Assembly: GCA_030655135.1 (NCBI GenBank)
Contig: JAURWC010000022.1
Location: 310,001 to 374,000 of the forward strand
DNA: 64,000 nt
Reading direction: 5' to 3'
Source: Hyphomicrobiaceae bacterium
GTDB lineage: Bacteria; Pseudomonadota; Alphaproteobacteria; Rhizobiales; Hyphomicrobiaceae
In this document: positions 9,387 to 17,878 of the stretch, one piece after another
Numbering within the stretch: the stretch's first letter is position 1
Layout of the letters: every line of letters begins with the position of its first letter
Notes under the pieces: generated by a model
Told to the model about the DNA's origin: nothing
The model's input: the letters and a program-made list of their open reading frames with translations, nothing else
Databases searched by the model: none
Translations under genes and position numbers: made by a program

Positions 9387-10619
9387 ATGGACCAGGTACA
9401 GCAGGGATCCGACGTCTTCTTTCTTTTGATGGGCGCGATTTTGGTTTTCGCCATGCACGGCGGCTTCGCTTTTCTCGAAGTCGGCACGGTGCGGCACAAG
9501 AACCAGGTGAATGCCCTGGTAAAGATCATGGTCGATTTCGCCGTGTCGACGGTAGCTTATTTCTTCATCGGCTACTGGATCGCGTATGGCGTCACGTTCC
9601 TCGTGGACGCGGCCACGCTCAGCGGCTCGGCCGATGGTCCCTACGCTCTGCAGGGTGCAAGTCTGGTCAAGTTCTTCTTCCTCTGCACGTTCGCGGCCGC
9701 CATTCCCGCTATCGTGTCGGGCGGCATCGCCGAGCGTGCTCGCTTCGTGCCGCAGTGCGTGGCGACAGCGCTGCTGGTGGGTCTGGCCTACCCCCTCATG
9801 GAAGGCGCGATCTGGAACAAGAACTTTGGGTTGCAAACGGAGTTCTTTGCGCCGGTGCTGGGTGCGGAGTTCAAGGATTTTGCAGGCTCCATCGTCGTGC
9901 ATGCCTTTGGCGGCTGGGTGGCGCTGGCTGCCGTTCTGAGGCTCGGCGCCCGGCTGGGGCGCTACGACAAAGGTCGCGGCATGGGCATTCCGCCGTCGTC
10001 TATCCCGTGGCTGGCGATGGGCTCCTGGATGCTGTGCGTCGGCTGGTTCGGCTTCAACGTCATGAGCGCCCAGAGCCTCAAGGGCATCTCGGGCTTGGTG
10101 GCGATGAACTCGCTGATGGCGATGGCGGGCGGCATTCTGTCGGCGCTGATCGTCGGGCGTAACGATCCCGGCTTCGTGCACAACGGCGCGTTGGCGGGAT
10201 TGGTCGCTGTGTGCGCGGGTTCGGATGTGATGCATCCCGCCGGGGCGCTGGCAACGGGTGCGATCGCCGGCGGCATCTTCGTACAGATGTTCCAGGTGGC
10301 TTCGAGCCGCTGGCAGATCGACGACGTACTCGGCGTGTGGGCCCTGCACGGACTGTGCGGGCTGTGGGGCGGCATTGCTTGCGGCATTTTCGGGCTGCAG
10401 GCGCTCGGCGGGCTGGGCGGCGTGACGTTTGCCTCGCAGCTGGTTGGCAGCCTGTTGGGTGCGGCCTTCGGCTTTGCGGCAGGCACCGTTATCTACTTGC
10501 TAGTCGATCTCATTTTCGGCTTCCGCATGTCGCCGCAGGATGAGCGGCAGGGGGCGGACATCTCCATTCACAAGATCAGCGCCAACCCGGAAGAAGACGT
10601 CCGGTTGGGCCGCATCTAA
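9387..10619 (+). CDS. Ammonium transporter (Amt family), orphan copy
   Basis: 410 residues with about 11 hydrophobic segments. It moves ammonium across the inner membrane. The pore twin-histidines can be placed in VVHAFGGW and in WALHGLCG, and the GG(I/M)AER motif is present. It has no N-terminal signal peptide and no linked glnK, unlike the second Amt gene at 17879-19324, from which it differs clearly. A weak sigma-54-like element with correctly spaced GG (9339-9340) and GC (9351-9352) lies about 35 nt before the ATG, but it matches only the core bases. Its 3' end is 114 nt from the dapC-like gene. Confidence 0.94.
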   Translation: MDQVQQGSDVFFLLMGAILVFAMHGGFAFLEVGTVRHKNQVNALVKIMVDFAVSTVAYFFIGYWIAYGVTFLVDAATLSGSADGPYALQGASLVKFFFLCTFAAAIPAIVSGGIAERARFVPQCVATALLVGLAYPLMEGAIWNKNFGLQTEFFAPVLGAEFKDFAGSIVVHAFGGWVALAAVLRLGARLGRYDKGRGMGIPPSSIPWLAMGSWMLCVGWFGFNVMSAQSLKGISGLVAMNSLMAMAGGILSALIVGRNDPGFVHNGALAGLVAVCAGSDVMHPAGALATGAIAGGIFVQMFQVASSRWQIDDVLGVWALHGLCGLWGGIACGIFGLQALGGLGGVTFASQLVGSLLGAAFGFAAGTVIYLLVDLIFGFRMSPQDERQGADISIHKISANPEEDVRLGRI

Positions 10620-10733
10620 ATTGCCGCAACCAAGACGGTGATCTGTCAAGCAGCATACGCTGCTTGGCAGGATGCACAGGCTTTGCAAGAACGTGGGTCG
10701 ACGAGCGTGTCCGATGCCGACGGAATGCGAGGG

Positions 10734-11960
10734 ATGATGACGAGCCAACTGCCGGCAAGCGGCCTTGAGGCCTTGGCAAACGGCAGCCTGCTGTCGCCAT
10801 TTTCGCGGCTGCGGCATCTGCTCGAAGGCGTCCCGGCCGGTCACGAGCGCACGATCGACCTGACGCTGGGAGAGCCGCGCGAGACGATGCCGTCGTTCGT
10901 GGCGGACGCGTTGCGAGAGGCGGCGCTGACGCTGGCGCAGTATCCGCCGATCCGGGGCACGGATACGCTGCGAGGGGCGATCGCTGGCTGGTTGCAGCAG
11001 CGGTTCGGTGTTTCTGCCGATCCGGCGCGCGAGATCCTGCCATGTAACGGGTCACGCGAAGGTCTCTTCTATGCCTGCTTCCCGGCCGTGGGGCGCAAGC
11101 GGGTAAGCGGCCGCCCGGCCGTGCTTATCTGCAACCCGTACTATCAGGCTTACATGGGTGCCGCGTATGCGACCGGGGCCGAACCGGTGTTTCTCAACGC
11201 CACGGCCGATACCGGATTTCTGCCAGACCTCGACGCGATCGCGGCCGATACCGAATTGCTGGACCGGACGGCCGCTTTCTATCTGTGCAGCCCGGCCAAT
11301 CCGCAGGGTGCGGTGGCCGATCGCGCGTACCTGGCGCGCGCGCTGGCCCTGGCCCGGGCGCACGACTTCATGCTTTTTGTCGACGAGTGCTATTCGGAGA
11401 TTTACGCGGGCGGCGAGCGGCCGGTGGGTGGCCTGGAAGTGGCCGCGGCGACGCCGGAGAGGTTCGCCAATATCGTGGTTTTCAATTCGTTATCGAAGCG
11501 CTCAAACCTGCCGGGACTGCGGTCTGGCTTCATGGCGGGCGACGCGCAGTTCCTTGATACGCTGTTCGAAGTCCGCAATCTCATCGGGCCGCAGGTGCCC
11601 GGACCTACGCAGCATGCTTCGGCCCTGGTTTGGAACGACGAGACACACGTAGCGGTCAACCGCGCGGCCTATGTCCGCAAGTTCGATGTGTGCGACGCGG
11701 TGCTGGACCGCCGTTTTGGCTACCAGCGGCCGGCGGGCGGCTTTTTTCTATGGTTGGATGTGCGCCAATTCGGCAACGGCGCTGACGCGGCGGTAACCTT
11801 ATGGAAACGCTGCGGTGTCAAGGTGATACCCGGTGCTTTTCTTGGTTCGGACGATCGGCAGGGGGTGAATCCCGGGACCGGTTATGTCCGCGTCGCCTTG
11901 GTGCAGAGCCAGGAGATGATCAAGGAAGCGCTCGAACGTATCGTCGAGGTCGCCGCGTAA
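10734..11960 (+). CDS. dapC: N-succinyldiaminopimelate aminotransferase-like (DapC)
   Basis: Fold-type I PLP aminotransferase of about 408 residues. The lysine that binds PLP is in SLSKRSNLPGLRSGF, a stretch characteristic of DapC-type enzymes that make N-succinyl-LL-diaminopimelate for lysine and peptidoglycan synthesis. LCSPANPQG and VDECYSEIY give the expected substrate and cofactor contacts. The start is uncertain: in-frame ATGs occur at 10725, 10734 and 10737, and a further extension to 10638 is possible but less likely; GAGGG lies directly before 10734. The gene is followed after 13 nt by ftsK. Confidence 0.85.
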   Translation: MMTSQLPASGLEALANGSLLSPFSRLRHLLEGVPAGHERTIDLTLGEPRETMPSFVADALREAALTLAQYPPIRGTDTLRGAIAGWLQQRFGVSADPAREILPCNGSREGLFYACFPAVGRKRVSGRPAVLICNPYYQAYMGAAYATGAEPVFLNATADTGFLPDLDAIAADTELLDRTAAFYLCSPANPQGAVADRAYLARALALARAHDFMLFVDECYSEIYAGGERPVGGLEVAAATPERFANIVVFNSLSKRSNLPGLRSGFMAGDAQFLDTLFEVRNLIGPQVPGPTQHASALVWNDETHVAVNRAAYVRKFDVCDAVLDRRFGYQRPAGGFFLWLDVRQFGNGADAAVTLWKRCGVKVIPGAFLGSDDRQGVNPGTGYVRVALVQSQEMIKEALERIVEVAA

Positions 11961-11973
11961 GAGTTTTCCGTTC

Positions 11974-14529
11974 GTGCACACGTTGTCGGACACACCAAGT
12001 TTGGATCAGCGGTCCTTGCTTCCAGCCACGCTGGAGGTGCGGTTGCTGCGTGGCATGGGCCGCATGGGCGGCTGGGTGCTGTTGGTAGCCGTCGGCGCGG
12101 CCTGGGCCAGCTTGTTGACGTCGTCGCTCAACGGTTCGGGGTTGTCCAGCAGCGGGAACTGGCTTGGTTCGCCTGGCGCAGCCGTTGCCGATCTCCTGCT
12201 TCAGACGCTGGGTTTTGCCTCGGTGCTGGTGTTGATGGCGCCGATGTTCTGGGGCCTTGAGCTGGTGCTGGGGGGGCGCGTCGAGAATTTCCGCGTCAAG
12301 GCTGCATTCTTTCCGCTCTCCGTTTTGTTGCTGGCCGGCGCCGTGTCGTCGCTGCCGACGTATGAGGGCTGGCCTCTGCGCAATGGATTTGGCGGTATCC
12401 TGGGCGATGTCGTCTACAGTTTCTCTTCAGGCTTGATGGGGCTGACGAGCGCGTCGGGTGCGGCGGCACTGTCCGGCCTCGTGCTGTTTACGGGTGGCTT
12501 TGCGGCGCTGGCCTACAGCATCGGCATGGCGCTGTCGGATCTGGCGATTGCCGTAAAAACGAAAGAGCTGCCGGATATCGCGGAGACGGCGGAAGCGCTG
12601 CAGAAGGGCTTCAAGAGTGCTGCCGTCGGCGTTCGCGACCGTGTGCACAGCCTGTCGACGCGCACGGTGACTGATGACGATGGCGAGCGCTGGATAGACG
12701 CACGAGCGGAGCCGAAGTTCGAACTGTCCGGGCGGCTCTTCGATCACGCCCAGCGTAGCGAGCCCGACCCCGATACGACCATTGCGATTACGCCCGTGCC
12801 GGATCGCGATGATGATGCCGACGAGAACATCGATGACGACAGCGAATCCATAACGGCAGAGGCGAGCCGCATTGCGCGAAAATTCGCGCCGAAGTTTTTT
12901 GCAGACAACGACGCAGACTTCGACGATGAGCCACGCGGATTGTTGATGCCCAAGCGCAGTGCGTCAGGCGCCGTGCCGCACAGTCAGACTGCGCAGGTGG
13001 CCACCAGGCCCGTGCAGCAACCGGTCCACGCCGGCTATCAGCGTTTCTCGCTCAATCTGCTGAAGCGCCCGCAGGGTGCGAAGTCCAATGCGGATATCAC
13101 GCTCGCGGCGCTGCGAGGCAGTGCGCAGATGCTGGAAGAGACGTTGGCCGATTTCGGCGTGAAGGGCGAGATCCGGGACATCAAGCCCGGTCCGGTCGTC
13201 ACGCTTTTCGAACTGGAGCCGTCGCGCGGCACGAAGTCGTCGCGCGTGATTGGGCTTGCCGACGACATCGCCCGGTCGATGAGTGCGATGAGCGTGCGCG
13301 TGGCCGTGGTGCCGGGCCGCAACGCGATCGGCATCGAACTGCCGAATGCGCGGCGTGAGAAAGTCGTGCTGCGCGAGTTGCTGGAATCCGATCCGTTCCG
13401 CGCGTCGGACGGCGCGCTGCCGATGGTGCTGGGCAAATCGATCGAGGGCGAACCGATCGTCGCGGATCTGGCGCACATGCCGCATCTGCTGGTTGCCGGC
13501 ACGACGGGCTCGGGCAAGTCGGTCGGCTTGAATGCGATGATCCTGTCGTTGCTGTACAAGAATTCGCCCGACGACTGCCGCTTCATCATGATCGATCCAA
13601 AGATGTTGGAGCTGTCCGTCTACAACGGCATTCCGCATCTGCTTTGCCCGGTGGTGACAGAGCCGCAGAAGGCTGTAGCCGCGCTCAACTGGGTCGTGGC
13701 GGAAATGGAAGAGCGCTACAAGCGCATGGCGAAGCTGTCGGTGCGCCGCATCGATGTGTTCAACACGCGCGTGCGCAATGCCAAGTCGCGCGGCGAGGCG
13801 ATCTCGCGCACGGTGCAGACGGGCTTTGATCGCAACACGGGCAAAGCGATCTATGAAAGCCAGGAGCTGAATCTCGAGGCGATGCCGAACATCGTCGTGG
13901 TGATCGATGAGTTCGCGGACCTGATGTCGGTTGCCGGCAAGGATGTCGAAATCGCGGTGCAGCGTATTGCGCAGAAGGCGCGCGCAGCGGGTATCCATCT
14001 CATCATGGCGACGCAGCGGCCGTCGGTCGACGTCATCACCGGCACCATCAAGGCGAATTTCCCGACGCGCATTTCGTTCAAGGTCGCCTCGAAGGTGGAC
14101 AGTCGCACCATCCTCAACGAGCAAGGCGCCGAGCAACTGCTGGGGCACGGCGACATGCTGTATGCCGCAGGCTCGGGGCAGACGATGCGCGTGCATGGAC
14201 CGTTCGTCTCGGATGAAGAGATCGAAAACATTGCGCAGCATCTGCGTGACCAGGGCGTGCCGCGCTACGTCGAAGGCATTACCGAACACGGCGTGAGCGA
14301 CGACGCGAACGACGACGACCAGGGCGCCGGCAACGGCGCGGACGATCTGTATGCGCGTGCCGTATCGATCGTGATGCGCGATCGCAAGGCATCCGTCAGC
14401 TATCTGCAGCGCCGGCTTTCGATCGGCTACAATCGTGCTGCCGACTTGATCGAGCGCATGGAAGAAGAAGGCATGATCTCGGCCGCAAACGGCATGGGCA
14501 AGCGCGAGATCCTGAGCGGCGCTGCATAA
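11974..14529 (+). CDS. ftsK: DNA translocase FtsK
   Basis: 851 residues starting at GTG 11974. FtsK anchors at the division septum and pumps chromosomal DNA toward dif for XerCD resolution. Four hydrophobic segments occupy about residues 25-200, followed by an acidic linker (near 260-310). The motor has Walker A GTTGSGKS near residue 508 and Walker B VVVIDEFADLM near 638, and a C-terminal winged-helix gamma domain (YLQRRLSIGYNRAADLIERM) is intact for KOPS recognition. The linker is short compared with Escherichia coli FtsK, as is normal for alphaproteobacteria. A small hairpin (TGCGGC/GCCGCA at 14564-14578) follows the stop without a T-run. Confidence 0.97.
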   Translation: MHTLSDTPSLDQRSLLPATLEVRLLRGMGRMGGWVLLVAVGAAWASLLTSSLNGSGLSSSGNWLGSPGAAVADLLLQTLGFASVLVLMAPMFWGLELVLGGRVENFRVKAAFFPLSVLLLAGAVSSLPTYEGWPLRNGFGGILGDVVYSFSSGLMGLTSASGAAALSGLVLFTGGFAALAYSIGMALSDLAIAVKTKELPDIAETAEALQKGFKSAAVGVRDRVHSLSTRTVTDDDGERWIDARAEPKFELSGRLFDHAQRSEPDPDTTIAITPVPDRDDDADENIDDDSESITAEASRIARKFAPKFFADNDADFDDEPRGLLMPKRSASGAVPHSQTAQVATRPVQQPVHAGYQRFSLNLLKRPQGAKSNADITLAALRGSAQMLEETLADFGVKGEIRDIKPGPVVTLFELEPSRGTKSSRVIGLADDIARSMSAMSVRVAVVPGRNAIGIELPNARREKVVLRELLESDPFRASDGALPMVLGKSIEGEPIVADLAHMPHLLVAGTTGSGKSVGLNAMILSLLYKNSPDDCRFIMIDPKMLELSVYNGIPHLLCPVVTEPQKAVAALNWVVAEMEERYKRMAKLSVRRIDVFNTRVRNAKSRGEAISRTVQTGFDRNTGKAIYESQELNLEAMPNIVVVIDEFADLMSVAGKDVEIAVQRIAQKARAAGIHLIMATQRPSVDVITGTIKANFPTRISFKVASKVDSRTILNEQGAEQLLGHGDMLYAAGSGQTMRVHGPFVSDEEIENIAQHLRDQGVPRYVEGITEHGVSDDANDDDQGAGNGADDLYARAVSIVMRDRKASVSYLQRRLSIGYNRAADLIERMEEEGMISAANGMGKREILSGAA

Positions 14530-14729
14530 AAAGTTTTCGGTTACCGCTTGCGCCTGCCAGTGATGCGGCTTTGCCGCAGGCAACCTGCGAATTTGGCTGG
14601 GCGAAGCCGCCATCGACAGGCTATGAAACAGCCGTATCACGCGCGAATTGGCCTATATCTCGACGCAATGTTGGGGAATGTCACACGCAGCGCGCACGCG
14701 AACACAGTTTCACCGACCCGAGGGGCTTG

Positions 14730-15428
14730 ATGAGGACGATCAGCAGCACTGCAGCTTTGATTTGTGTGTTTGCGGCAGCAGTTTCCGGCGCAGCCTTTGC
14801 GGAAGACGAGAAGCAGCCGGCGGCAGCCGTTGGCGGCTCCTGGAACACGGAGGTTGCAGCCACCGGCGGGGCCATCGTTCTTGATGAAAAGCAGGCCGCG
14901 CTGGTGAAGCAGGTGGACGGCTATTTCAACGCGCTCGGTGATCTCAAGGGCTCATTTATTCAGACCGGCGCCGACAAGAAGAAGATGAAGGGCAAGTTTT
15001 TCGTTCAGCGGCCCGGCAAATTCCGCTTTGAATACGCCTTGCCCTCCAGGCAGCTGATTGTTTCCAATGGCGAATCCCTGGCGATCCAGGACGCGGATAT
15101 CGAGACCGAAGATCGCGTGGAGCTCGACAAGACGCCGTTCCGGCTGCTGCTGAAGAGTGAAGTCAATCTCGCGCGCGACGCGCAGATCATGGAGCTGCAG
15201 GACTCAGACGACGTGCTCGTCGTGGCGCTGCAGGACAAAAGCCCGGATTCACCGGGCAAGATCAAGCTCTTCATGTCGAAGAAGCCGGCGCTTGAGCTGA
15301 AGGAATGGACGACGCTGGACGCGCAGAACCTTGAGACCAAGGTTGAAATCTCGGAGCTGGCCAAGGGCGAGAAGGCCGAGGCGGACATGTTCGTCATCAA
15401 GCCAATGGGCCTGATGCAACACCCCTAG
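14730..15428 (+). CDS. lolA: Outer-membrane lipoprotein carrier LolA
   Basis: 232 residues from ATG 14730, preceded by AGGGGC. An N-terminal signal peptide ends near GAAFAEDE, so the protein is periplasmic. The mature region has the LolA pattern: a YFNALGDLKGSFIQ helix, then FFVQRPGKFRFEYA, typical of the open beta-sheet that shuttles lipoproteins from LolCDE to LolB. No LolB is visible, as usual in alphaproteobacteria. It follows ftsK, a common arrangement. Confidence 0.93.
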   Translation: MRTISSTAALICVFAAAVSGAAFAEDEKQPAAAVGGSWNTEVAATGGAIVLDEKQAALVKQVDGYFNALGDLKGSFIQTGADKKKMKGKFFVQRPGKFRFEYALPSRQLIVSNGESLAIQDADIETEDRVELDKTPFRLLLKSEVNLARDAQIMELQDSDDVLVVALQDKSPDSPGKIKLFMSKKPALELKEWTTLDAQNLETKVEISELAKGEKAEADMFVIKPMGLMQHP

Positions 15429-15661
15429 CCTGCCGGCAATGCGTTTTGTATGGTTAACGCGCGGCGCAAATCGCATGGATGTTGCCCGAAAGCGTTTGGC
15501 AACTCCTAACGCTGGGGATAACTGCCGTGTGGCGGTAACGTTTTTGTGAAGTGCCGCCCGGCCCCCTATTGAATCTTCGCGTTGTGCGCTTAGATCACCC
15601 GTATACAGGCAGTGCCACTAATCTCGGTAGCTCCCCCCGTCTATCCGAAGGCACTGTCTGG

Positions 15662-15733
15662 GACGCCGGCTTCCCTCCCGGCGTCAGCGCGAGAGCGCAT
15701 ATGGCGCCCAACCCTGCCCCCCAGGGTTGGGCG
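15662..15733. other. Two strong hairpins between convergent genes
   Basis: The 332-nt gap between lolA and the cyclic-nucleotide gene (15429-15760) holds two perfect inverted repeats: GACGCCGG/CCGGCGTC at 15662-15669 and 15678-15685, and a 12-bp stem CGCCCAACCCTG/CAGGGTTGGGCG at 15705-15716 and 15722-15733 with a five-C loop. Neither has a T-run on either strand, so they are not classical terminators, but their position suggests bidirectional termination or 3'-end protection. Nothing else was recognised in the gap. Confidence 0.6.
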
Positions 15734-15760
15734 TTCGCGCATCCGGGCTCCAAAATTCAG

Positions 15761-16312
15761 TCAGTGCAAATGGGTCAGGTGGATCTGGCTTGCCTTACGG
15801 CCTTGAGTGGCCTGGGTGCTGACGGCCGGCGCCGGGGCGTTTTGCGGCGGGATCTTCTCGAGCGAGGCCGCCAGGGCGTTATCGACACGGCGCATCTCGA
15901 CTGCCATTTCGCTCAGGCGTTGAGAAATCTTGGCAACGAAATGATCGGCCAGCGACGCATCCGTCTCCATCAGCATGCGCAGGTTGCGGCGCGTGATGCG
16001 GAAGGCGCGGACCGAACTGCGCGCGACAACCGTCGAGACGGCGCGGGTTTCGATCAACATTGCGAGTTCACCGACGAGCGAGCCAGCAACGACCGGGTCG
16101 CCGGTTTCGTCCGCGCGGTCATCGACGATCAGGACTTTGCCGGAGACGACCAGGATGGCGGCATCCGGGATGTCGCCTTCGCTCTGAATGACGTCGCCCG
16201 CCTGGAAAACGATGCGCTCGGCCGACTTTGCGATCCGCTCCAGCCGGTCGCCGGACAGGCCGTCGAACATGGCAACGCGCGTGAAGGGTGTCAGCAGGCT
16301 ATCCGTGGTCAT
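15761..16312 (-). CDS. Cyclic-nucleotide-binding-domain protein
   Basis: 183 residues. Residues 12-130 follow the cNMP-binding (CAP-like) beta-roll, with LFDGLSGDRLERIA-type start, FQAGDVIQSEGD and a phosphate-binding-cassette-like GSLVGELAMLIET. The C-terminal tail (about 135-183) is short, Ala/Pro/Gln-rich and lacks a helix-turn-helix, so this is not a CRP-type transcription factor. It may be a stand-alone sensor. Ligand specificity cannot be told from sequence. An adenylate cyclase is encoded elsewhere in the window (39875-42040), but a link is speculative. Confidence 0.85.
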   Translation of the reverse strand: MTTDSLLTPFTRVAMFDGLSGDRLERIAKSAERIVFQAGDVIQSEGDIPDAAILVVSGKVLIVDDRADETGDPVVAGSLVGELAMLIETRAVSTVVARSSVRAFRITRRNLRMLMETDASLADHFVAKISQRLSEMAVEMRRVDNALAASLEKIPPQNAPAPAVSTQATQGRKASQIHLTHLH

Positions 16313-16446
16313 GGCTCGGTATCCCGGTCGGCGCTCACATATTGTGGGCGCGATGGGGTCAGCGTTCGCTGATTCGCCGAATCCGGTCCAGGCTAAGGCC
16401 TGTGTATGACTGGGATAACGGGCACGCGGGACGGCGGAGTGTGCGG

Positions 16447-17133
16447 CTAAGGCACCAGCTTGTATCCGCCCGCTTCCGTAATGAGGATTTCGGCCTTCGA
16501 GGGATCATCCTCGATTTTCTGGCGCAGCCGGTAGATGTGTGTTTCCAGCGTATGGGTGGTGACGCCAGCGTTGTAGCCCCACACCTCGTGCAGCAACACC
16601 TCCCGCGTCACGACCTTTTCACCCGACCGGTAGAGATATTTCAGGATCGAGGTTTCTTTCTCGGTCAGGCGGACCTTGTTGCCCTGTTCGTCGAGCAGCA
16701 GCTTCGATGCAGGCTTGAAGGTGTACGGCCCCAGATTGAAAACGGCGTCTTCGCTTTGCTCATGCTGGCGCAATTGCGCGCGGATGCGGGCGAGGAGAAC
16801 GGCGAACTTGAACGGCTTCGTCACATAGTCGTTGGCGCCGGCATCCAGGCCGAGGATCTGATCGGCGTCGCTGTCGTTGGCCGTCAGCATGATGATGGGG
16901 CTCTTGAAGCCGGCTTTGCGCAGATGGCGCACGGCTTCGCGACCGTCCATGTCTGGCAGGCCGACGTCGAAAACGACGAGGTCGTGGTGATCTGCCTTTG
17001 CGCTCTCGATGCCCTTCGTCGCGGTGCCGGCCACCGTGATCTCGAACTCGTCGTGAAGAGCGAGTTGATCGTGAAGGGATCCGCGCAGATCCTCATCATC
17101 GTCGACGAGAAGGATCTTGCGTGCCGTGCTCAT
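16447..17133 (-). CDS. OmpR/PhoB-family response regulator
   Basis: 228 residues from ATG 17133 (MSTARKILLVDDDED). The receiver domain has the acidic triad at 11-13, the phosphoacceptor Asp56 in FDVGLPDMDG and the conserved Lys in VTKPFKF. The C-terminal winged helix (EVWGYNAGVTTHTLETHIYRLRQKI) is the OmpR DNA-binding type. No histidine kinase is adjacent. It is divergent from the L,D-transpeptidase gene with only about 52 nt between starts, so the two probably share a promoter region and the regulator may act on cell-wall crosslinking; this is inferred from position. Confidence 0.93.
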   Translation of the reverse strand: MSTARKILLVDDDEDLRGSLHDQLALHDEFEITVAGTATKGIESAKADHHDLVVFDVGLPDMDGREAVRHLRKAGFKSPIIMLTANDSDADQILGLDAGANDYVTKPFKFAVLLARIRAQLRQHEQSEDAVFNLGPYTFKPASKLLLDEQGNKVRLTEKETSILKYLYRSGEKVVTREVLLHEVWGYNAGVTTHTLETHIYRLRQKIEDDPSKAEILITEAGGYKLVP

Positions 17134-17185
17134 GCTAAGAACGCTCCGATGCGAAAATTGATGATTGGCCTTGCCGAGGGGCATC

Positions 17186-17764
17186 GTGGTGAAAACGTGG
17201 CGTGAGATTAAGAAGAAAACCGGCGACCGCAAGTCTCAACTGCGTGTCCTGAGCCGGTCCGCATCGGCAACTCAGGGCTGGTTGACGTTTGGAAATTTGC
17301 GCGTGCGCTGTGCGCTCGGCCGAAGCGGGCAACGGGCGATCAAGCGCGAGGGTGACGGCGCGACGCCGATCGGGCAGTTCGGTCTCGTGCGGGCGTACTA
17401 CCGCGCGGATCGGATTTTGCGGCCGCGCATGGGGTTGCCTCTGGTCGCGCTGCGGCCTGACGATGGATGGTGCGATGCAACGGGCGATCGCAACTACAAT
17501 CGCCATGTGCGGCATCCGTATGCGGCATCGGCCGAGTACATGTGGCGTAAGGATGGGTTGTACGACGTCGTCGTCGTGCTCGATTACAATGTGCGGCCGA
17601 GGGCGATGGGCCGGGGCAGCGCGATTTTCCTGCACTGCGCCAGAGATGGATACGCGCCGACGGAAGGGTGTATTGCCGTGGAACGCGGCGAGCTCGTTCG
17701 CCTGCTGGCTCATGCATCCACTGTATCAGTGATTGCGACCGCAGGCCGGCGCCGGCTGAAATAA
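17186..17764 (+). CDS. L,D-transpeptidase (YkuD family)
   Basis: About 192 residues. The YkuD catalytic signature is visible as FLHC followed by TEGCIAV near residues 150-167, with His and the nucleophilic Cys in place. Such enzymes form 3-3 peptidoglycan crosslinks or attach proteins to the wall. GAGGGG at 17176-17181 supports a GTG start at 17186 or 17189 rather than the upstream TTG at 17165. There is no clear signal peptide, which is unusual for a periplasmic enzyme. It is divergent from the response regulator and convergent with amtB. Confidence 0.85.
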   Translation: MVKTWREIKKKTGDRKSQLRVLSRSASATQGWLTFGNLRVRCALGRSGQRAIKREGDGATPIGQFGLVRAYYRADRILRPRMGLPLVALRPDDGWCDATGDRNYNRHVRHPYAASAEYMWRKDGLYDVVVVLDYNVRPRAMGRGSAIFLHCARDGYAPTEGCIAVERGELVRLLAHASTVSVIATAGRRRLK

Positions 17765-17791
17765 AAAAAGCCCGGGCCTTGCGGTCCGGGC
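17763..17791 (-). terminator. Rho-independent terminator of glnK-amtB
   Basis: On the minus strand a 9-bp GC-rich stem (17783-17791 with 17770-17778, one wobble) closes a 4-nt loop and is followed by seven T residues (17769-17763). It lies about 90 nt after the amtB stop. A second, weaker GC-rich inverted repeat sits nearer the stop at about 17845-17872. Confidence 0.88.
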
Positions 17792-17878
17792 GAGGTGTGA
17801 GCGCGCCTAGGTCAGACACTGCTCGGGAGATTGTTCGACGAGAGGACCCGCAGCGTTCGCCGCGGGCCCTTCTGCAAC

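Noticed and set aside
12964-14640. 558-codon open frame on the minus strand
   Set aside because: It is antisense to ftsK, follows its codon periodicity and has no recognisable domain; it is a high-GC shadow frame.
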